DNA of 7,917 bases from Clostridiales bacterium (GTDB lineage: Bacteria; Bacillota; Clostridia; Peptostreptococcales; T1SED10-28), in NCBI GenBank assembly GCA_007134725.1, contig SLKF01000186.1, positions 1-7,917 of the forward strand. Reading direction: 5' to 3'. Positions 6,141-7,917 of the stretch are shown piece by piece. The notes below the pieces were generated by a model. The model saw nothing but the letters and a program-made list of their open reading frames with translations. It had not been told where the DNA came from and searched no databases. Each line of letters starts with the position of its first letter. The first letter of the stretch is position 1. A program made the translations under genes and the position numbers.

Positions 6141-6929
6141 TTACTTACTCTTTTTGATCGCCCTAATTGATGCGGCTTTGATATACTCTCCAATTTGTAA
6201 ATTAATTGACCATTGTTTTGCATATTCCGCAGATACTTCTTTTGTATCAATTTTAATACCACTGAAACCGGCATTTTTCAAAAACACTTCCAACTCTTCA
6301 ACTGAAGAGGCTCCTGTTACTCAGCCACAATATAGTTTTTCATCCTGTTTCATGGCTTCCGTGGGCTCTTTCATCAGAACAATATCTGAAATCGCAATTC
6401 TCCCACCCTTTTTTAATACTCTAAAGGCTTCATTATAAACTCTTTGTTTATATTGAGAAAGATTAATGACACAATTGGATATAATAAGGTCTGCTATGCC
6501 GTCGGCTACCGGTAGATTTTCGATTTCTCCTAATCGGAAATCCAAATTTTGAAATTCGTCTTGCTTTGATAAGTTCCTGGCTTTTGATACCATTTCCGGA
6601 GTCATATCCACACCAATTACCTGACCCTTCGGTCCTACCTTCTTGGAAGCTAAGAAACTGTCAAATCCGGCTCCACTTCCAAGATCAATCACGGTCTCTC
6701 CTTCTTTGATCTCTGCAAGTAGTTGAGGATTACCACATCCCAGCCCCATGTTTGCCCCTTCCGGACTGTTTGCGATATCCTCAGAAGAATACCCTATGCT
6801 GTTTGATACTTTTTCTACACCCTCCGTTGTACCGCCACAACAACTTTGTTCATTTTCGTTGCCCTTCCCTATTTTTCCGTAACTATCACGAACAATACTG
6901 CGCATATCTTTTTTCTTACTCTCTCCCAT
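6141..6929 (-). CDS. arsM: Arsenite methyltransferase ArsM, selenocysteine-containing (in-frame UGA)
   Basis: This cytoplasmic enzyme transfers methyl groups from S-adenosylmethionine to As(III), giving methylated arsenicals. Family marks in order: Cys30-Cys31 (S-C-C-G-G), I-G-Y-S near 45, E-G-A-N-M-G-L-G-C-G-N-P at 57-68 (Cys65), SAM-binding D-L-G-S-G-A-G-F-D at 82-90, V-D-M-T-P-E-M at 107-113, S-N-C-V-I-N-L at 151-157 (Cys153), and L-Y-C-G-Sec at 199-203. Codon 203 is UGA (6323-6321), exactly where the family has its conserved As(III)-binding Cys before x-x-G-A. Beyond it, V-T-G-A-S-S-V-E-E-L and the rest of a normal ArsM C-terminus run 59 codons to UAA. A SECIS-like hairpin follows the UGA, so the product is 262 residues with Sec203. 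ATG 6929 has AGGAGG (6942-6937) seven bases upstream. No ars genes flank it; it seems monocistronic. A sequencing error changing TGT/TGC to TGA is the main alternative. Confidence 0.9.
6294..6309 (-). promoter_or_regulatory. Putative bacterial SECIS hairpin in arsM
   Basis: In the minus-strand mRNA, CUCUUC (6309-6304) and GAAGAG (6299-6294) form a perfect 6-bp stem closed by the loop AGUU (6303-6300). The loop begins 17 bases after the UGA and has a G then U at its second and third positions, matching the general rules for bacterial SECIS elements (a guanosine in the first two loop bases, loop roughly 16-37 bases past the UGA). Such hairpins bind SelB to insert selenocysteine. It lies within coding sequence, as bacterial SECIS elements do. 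Confidence 0.75.
6321..6323 (-). other. In-frame UGA predicted to encode selenocysteine (Sec203 of ArsM)
   Basis: The codon reads TGA on the minus strand, preceded by L-Y-C-G and followed by V-T-G-A. Cysteine-containing ArsM proteins have Cys at this point. It is the only stop codon between the arsM start and the UAA at 6143-6141. Gene callers that treat UGA as stop will truncate the protein here. Confidence 0.85.
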
Positions 6930-6992
6930 AAAAACGCCTCCTATATAATAATTTTATATTTAACAAAGTACTTCTTGTTTATTTTATTATTA

Positions 6993-7004
6993 TTCATTAA
7001 TGAA
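6993..7004. repeat. 12-bp palindrome upstream of arsM, possible operator
   Basis: TTCATTAATGAA is a perfect palindrome centred about 69 bases upstream of the arsM start codon, in a 230-base non-coding stretch between arsM and the betaine-binding gene. Arsenic genes are often controlled by ArsR-family repressors that bind AT-rich inverted repeats, so an operator role is plausible but only inferred. No arsR gene is visible. The surrounding AT-rich DNA offers several -10-like hexamers but no convincing pair with a -35. Confidence 0.35.
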
Positions 7005-7066
7005 ATGTTATCATAAATCCGAATCACAAACTACTATAACAAGGAAAAGTATTAGAGATCCGTAAA

Positions 7067-7100
7067 AAAAAGAACCAAGAGAAGTCTCTCGGTTCTTTTT
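7067..7100 (-). terminator. Strong intrinsic terminator after the betaine-binding gene
   Basis: On the minus strand a long stem (arms 7100-7085 and 7082-7067) has GAACCGAGAGA pairing with TCTCTTGGTTC, flanked by A and T runs and followed by a T tract at 7071-7064. One G-U pair in minus-strand RNA would be an A-C mismatch on the other strand. It lies about 60 bases past the stop of the betaine-binding gene and isolates arsM from it. Confidence 0.88.
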
Positions 7101-7160
7101 GAGTTATATGATTTTAACCATTTTTCATTCATCTTTTTACCGAATACGATTTTCTAGTTA

Positions 7161-7917
7161 CTATGGCAACCAGCTTTCGATAAGTTCTCGATTGTTTTCT
7201 TTCCATTCTCTAGCGATTTCCAATTCATCCATATCTTCTTGATTCTCAGATATTTCACCCATAAGGTCTCCTAATTGTTCACTATTCATATAAAAGTTTT
7301 CCAGAAATTCTGCAACTTCCGGCATATCCTCAGCTAAATCATCTCTAGCAACCGTGTGAATATTTTCAACCGCACCATAAACTCCTTCAGGATCGTCTAA
7401 GAACTTAAGATCCCACTCTGCAAATTTCCAGTGTGGTTCCCAACCTGTTACAACTACCCATTCTTCTTCTTCGATAGCTTCACTAAGGGTTGCTGCCATT
7501 ACAGGGTCGGAAGACTCAATTAATGTATAGTCCAGTCCATAAGCGTCGATTGCGTTATGAGTAGCAGTCATAATTCCGGCTCCTGGTCCAATTCCAATAA
7601 TTTCACCATCAAAATTATCCGCTGCATCGTTCATTTCTTCAATGCTATCAATGTCTACATAAGAGGGTACAACTAAACCGATTCGGGCACCTTCAAAGTT
7701 GTATCCAAGATCAGCTACATCGTCACCAAATTCATCCATATACTCTTGATGAGTAACCGGTAACCATGCATCGATAAATGCATCATAGTCTCCGGTGGCT
7801 AAAGAAGAAAAGATCGGTCCAACATCGGCTACAGTAGATTCAACTTCGTAACCCATCTCATCCACTAAAATCGCGTGAACCAGATTGTTCATGGCTACAC
7901 CTTCCGCCCAGTTAACA
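7161..7917 (-). CDS. opuAC: Glycine betaine/proline-betaine ABC transporter substrate-binding protein, OpuAC-like (5' end missing)
   Basis: The last 251 residues of a compatible-solute binding protein are visible; the signal or lipoprotein peptide lies beyond the right edge. The visible part opens V-N-W-A-E-G-V-A-M-N-N-L, the usual start of the OpuAC fold, so the Met at 7892 is internal, not a start. Tryptophans that would build the aromatic cage for a quaternary ammonium group are present: D-A-W-L-P (Trp51 of the visible part) and T-G-W-E-P-H-W (Trp159, Trp163). I-G-P-G-A-G near 109-114 is also typical. In the family it delivers betaine outside the membrane to a permease/ATPase pair for osmoprotection; those genes are probably upstream, outside the window. 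Composition is extreme: about 60 Asp/Glu against 7 Lys/Arg, as in exported proteins of salt-adapted bacteria. A terminator follows. Choline- or proline-type ligands cannot be excluded. Confidence 0.92.
   Translation of the reverse strand, partial: VNWAEGVAMNNLVHAILVDEMGYEVESTVADVGPIFSSLATGDYDAFIDAWLPVTHQEYMDEFGDDVADLGYNFEGARIGLVVPSYVDIDSIEEMNDAADNFDGEIIGIGPGAGIMTATHNAIDAYGLDYTLIESSDPVMAATLSEAIEEEEWVVVTGWEPHWKFAEWDLKFLDDPEGVYGAVENIHTVARDDLAEDMPEVAEFLENFYMNSEQLGDLMGEISENQEDMDELEIAREWKENNRELIESWLP

Noticed and set aside
6124..6438. Plus-strand open frame of 104 codons across the arsM 3' end
   Set aside because: It is antisense to the conserved ArsM C-terminus, starts inside the arsM terminator and has no ribosome site; its protein looks like no known family.
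6321..6929. A truncated 202-residue ArsM ending at the UGA, or a pseudogene
   Set aside because: The frame continues in phase with conserved ArsM sequence after the UGA, there is no other disruption, the UGA sits on the conserved Cys, and the terminator lies directly after the later UAA.
6962..6979. AACAA/TTGTT arms between the palindrome and the arsM ribosome site
   Set aside because: Only five bases pair, the centre is not symmetrical, and such arms are expected by chance in this AT-rich stretch.
7161..7892. ATG at 7892 as the start of the betaine-binding gene
   Set aside because: The frame is open to the window edge and the residues before it (V-N-W-A-E-G-V-A) are conserved mature OpuAC sequence, so the gene is partial.
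1..7917. CRISPR array, insertion sequence, tRNA or rRNA gene
   Set aside because: No regularly spaced repeats, transposase-like frame with inverted ends, cloverleaf sequence or rRNA-like segment was seen on either strand.

Overview
The window looks like chromosomal DNA of a low-GC anaerobic Firmicute (class Clostridia). The reasons are AT-rich intergenic DNA, strong AGGAGG ribosome sites, a YjbM/RelQ-type alarmone synthetase, a clostridial-style KdpD-like stress protein and a TIGR01212-type radical SAM protein. The exported betaine-binding protein is extremely acidic (about 60 Asp/Glu against 7 Lys/Arg in the visible part) while the cytoplasmic proteins are not. That suggests, by inference, a salt- and perhaps alkali-adapted lineage such as the Alkaliphilus/Natronincola/Tindallia group. 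The species cannot be fixed from this sequence.

All nine genes lie on the minus strand, so transcription runs from high to low coordinates. In that order they are: the 3' part of a glycine betaine/proline-betaine substrate-binding protein (7917-7161); an arsenite methyltransferase ArsM (6929-6141); a small UspA/KdpD-like protein (6030-5626) followed 29 bp later by a radical SAM protein (5596-4646); a small P-loop NTPase of unknown role (4528-4106); an aldehyde dehydrogenase (3960-2434); a GapB-like glyceraldehyde-3-phosphate dehydrogenase (2317-1310); a RelQ/SasB small alarmone synthetase (1076-273); and the start of a metallophosphoesterase (209-1). Intrinsic terminators after the betaine-binding gene, arsM, the P-loop gene and gap split the strand into short units. 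arsM appears to be transcribed alone.

The main discovery is that arsM is a selenoprotein gene. Its reading frame is interrupted by one in-frame UGA (6323-6321), exactly at the conserved arsenic-binding cysteine of the family motif (usual form Y-C-G-C-V-x-G-A). Past the UGA the frame stays open for 59 codons of recognisable ArsM C-terminus and ends at UAA (6143-6141), seven bases before a terminator hairpin. Seventeen bases after the UGA lies a perfect 6-bp hairpin with an AGUU loop, which fits a bacterial SECIS element. A standard gene caller would report a truncated 202-residue protein instead of the 262-residue selenoprotein.

Functionally the region mixes stress and housekeeping genes: osmoprotection (betaine uptake), arsenic detoxification, the stringent response, and triose/aldehyde oxidation. 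No arsR, arsenite efflux gene, selenocysteine machinery, tRNA, rRNA, insertion sequence or CRISPR array is seen. No gene-free stretch exceeds about 235 bases; those present hold the promoters, palindromes and terminators listed.
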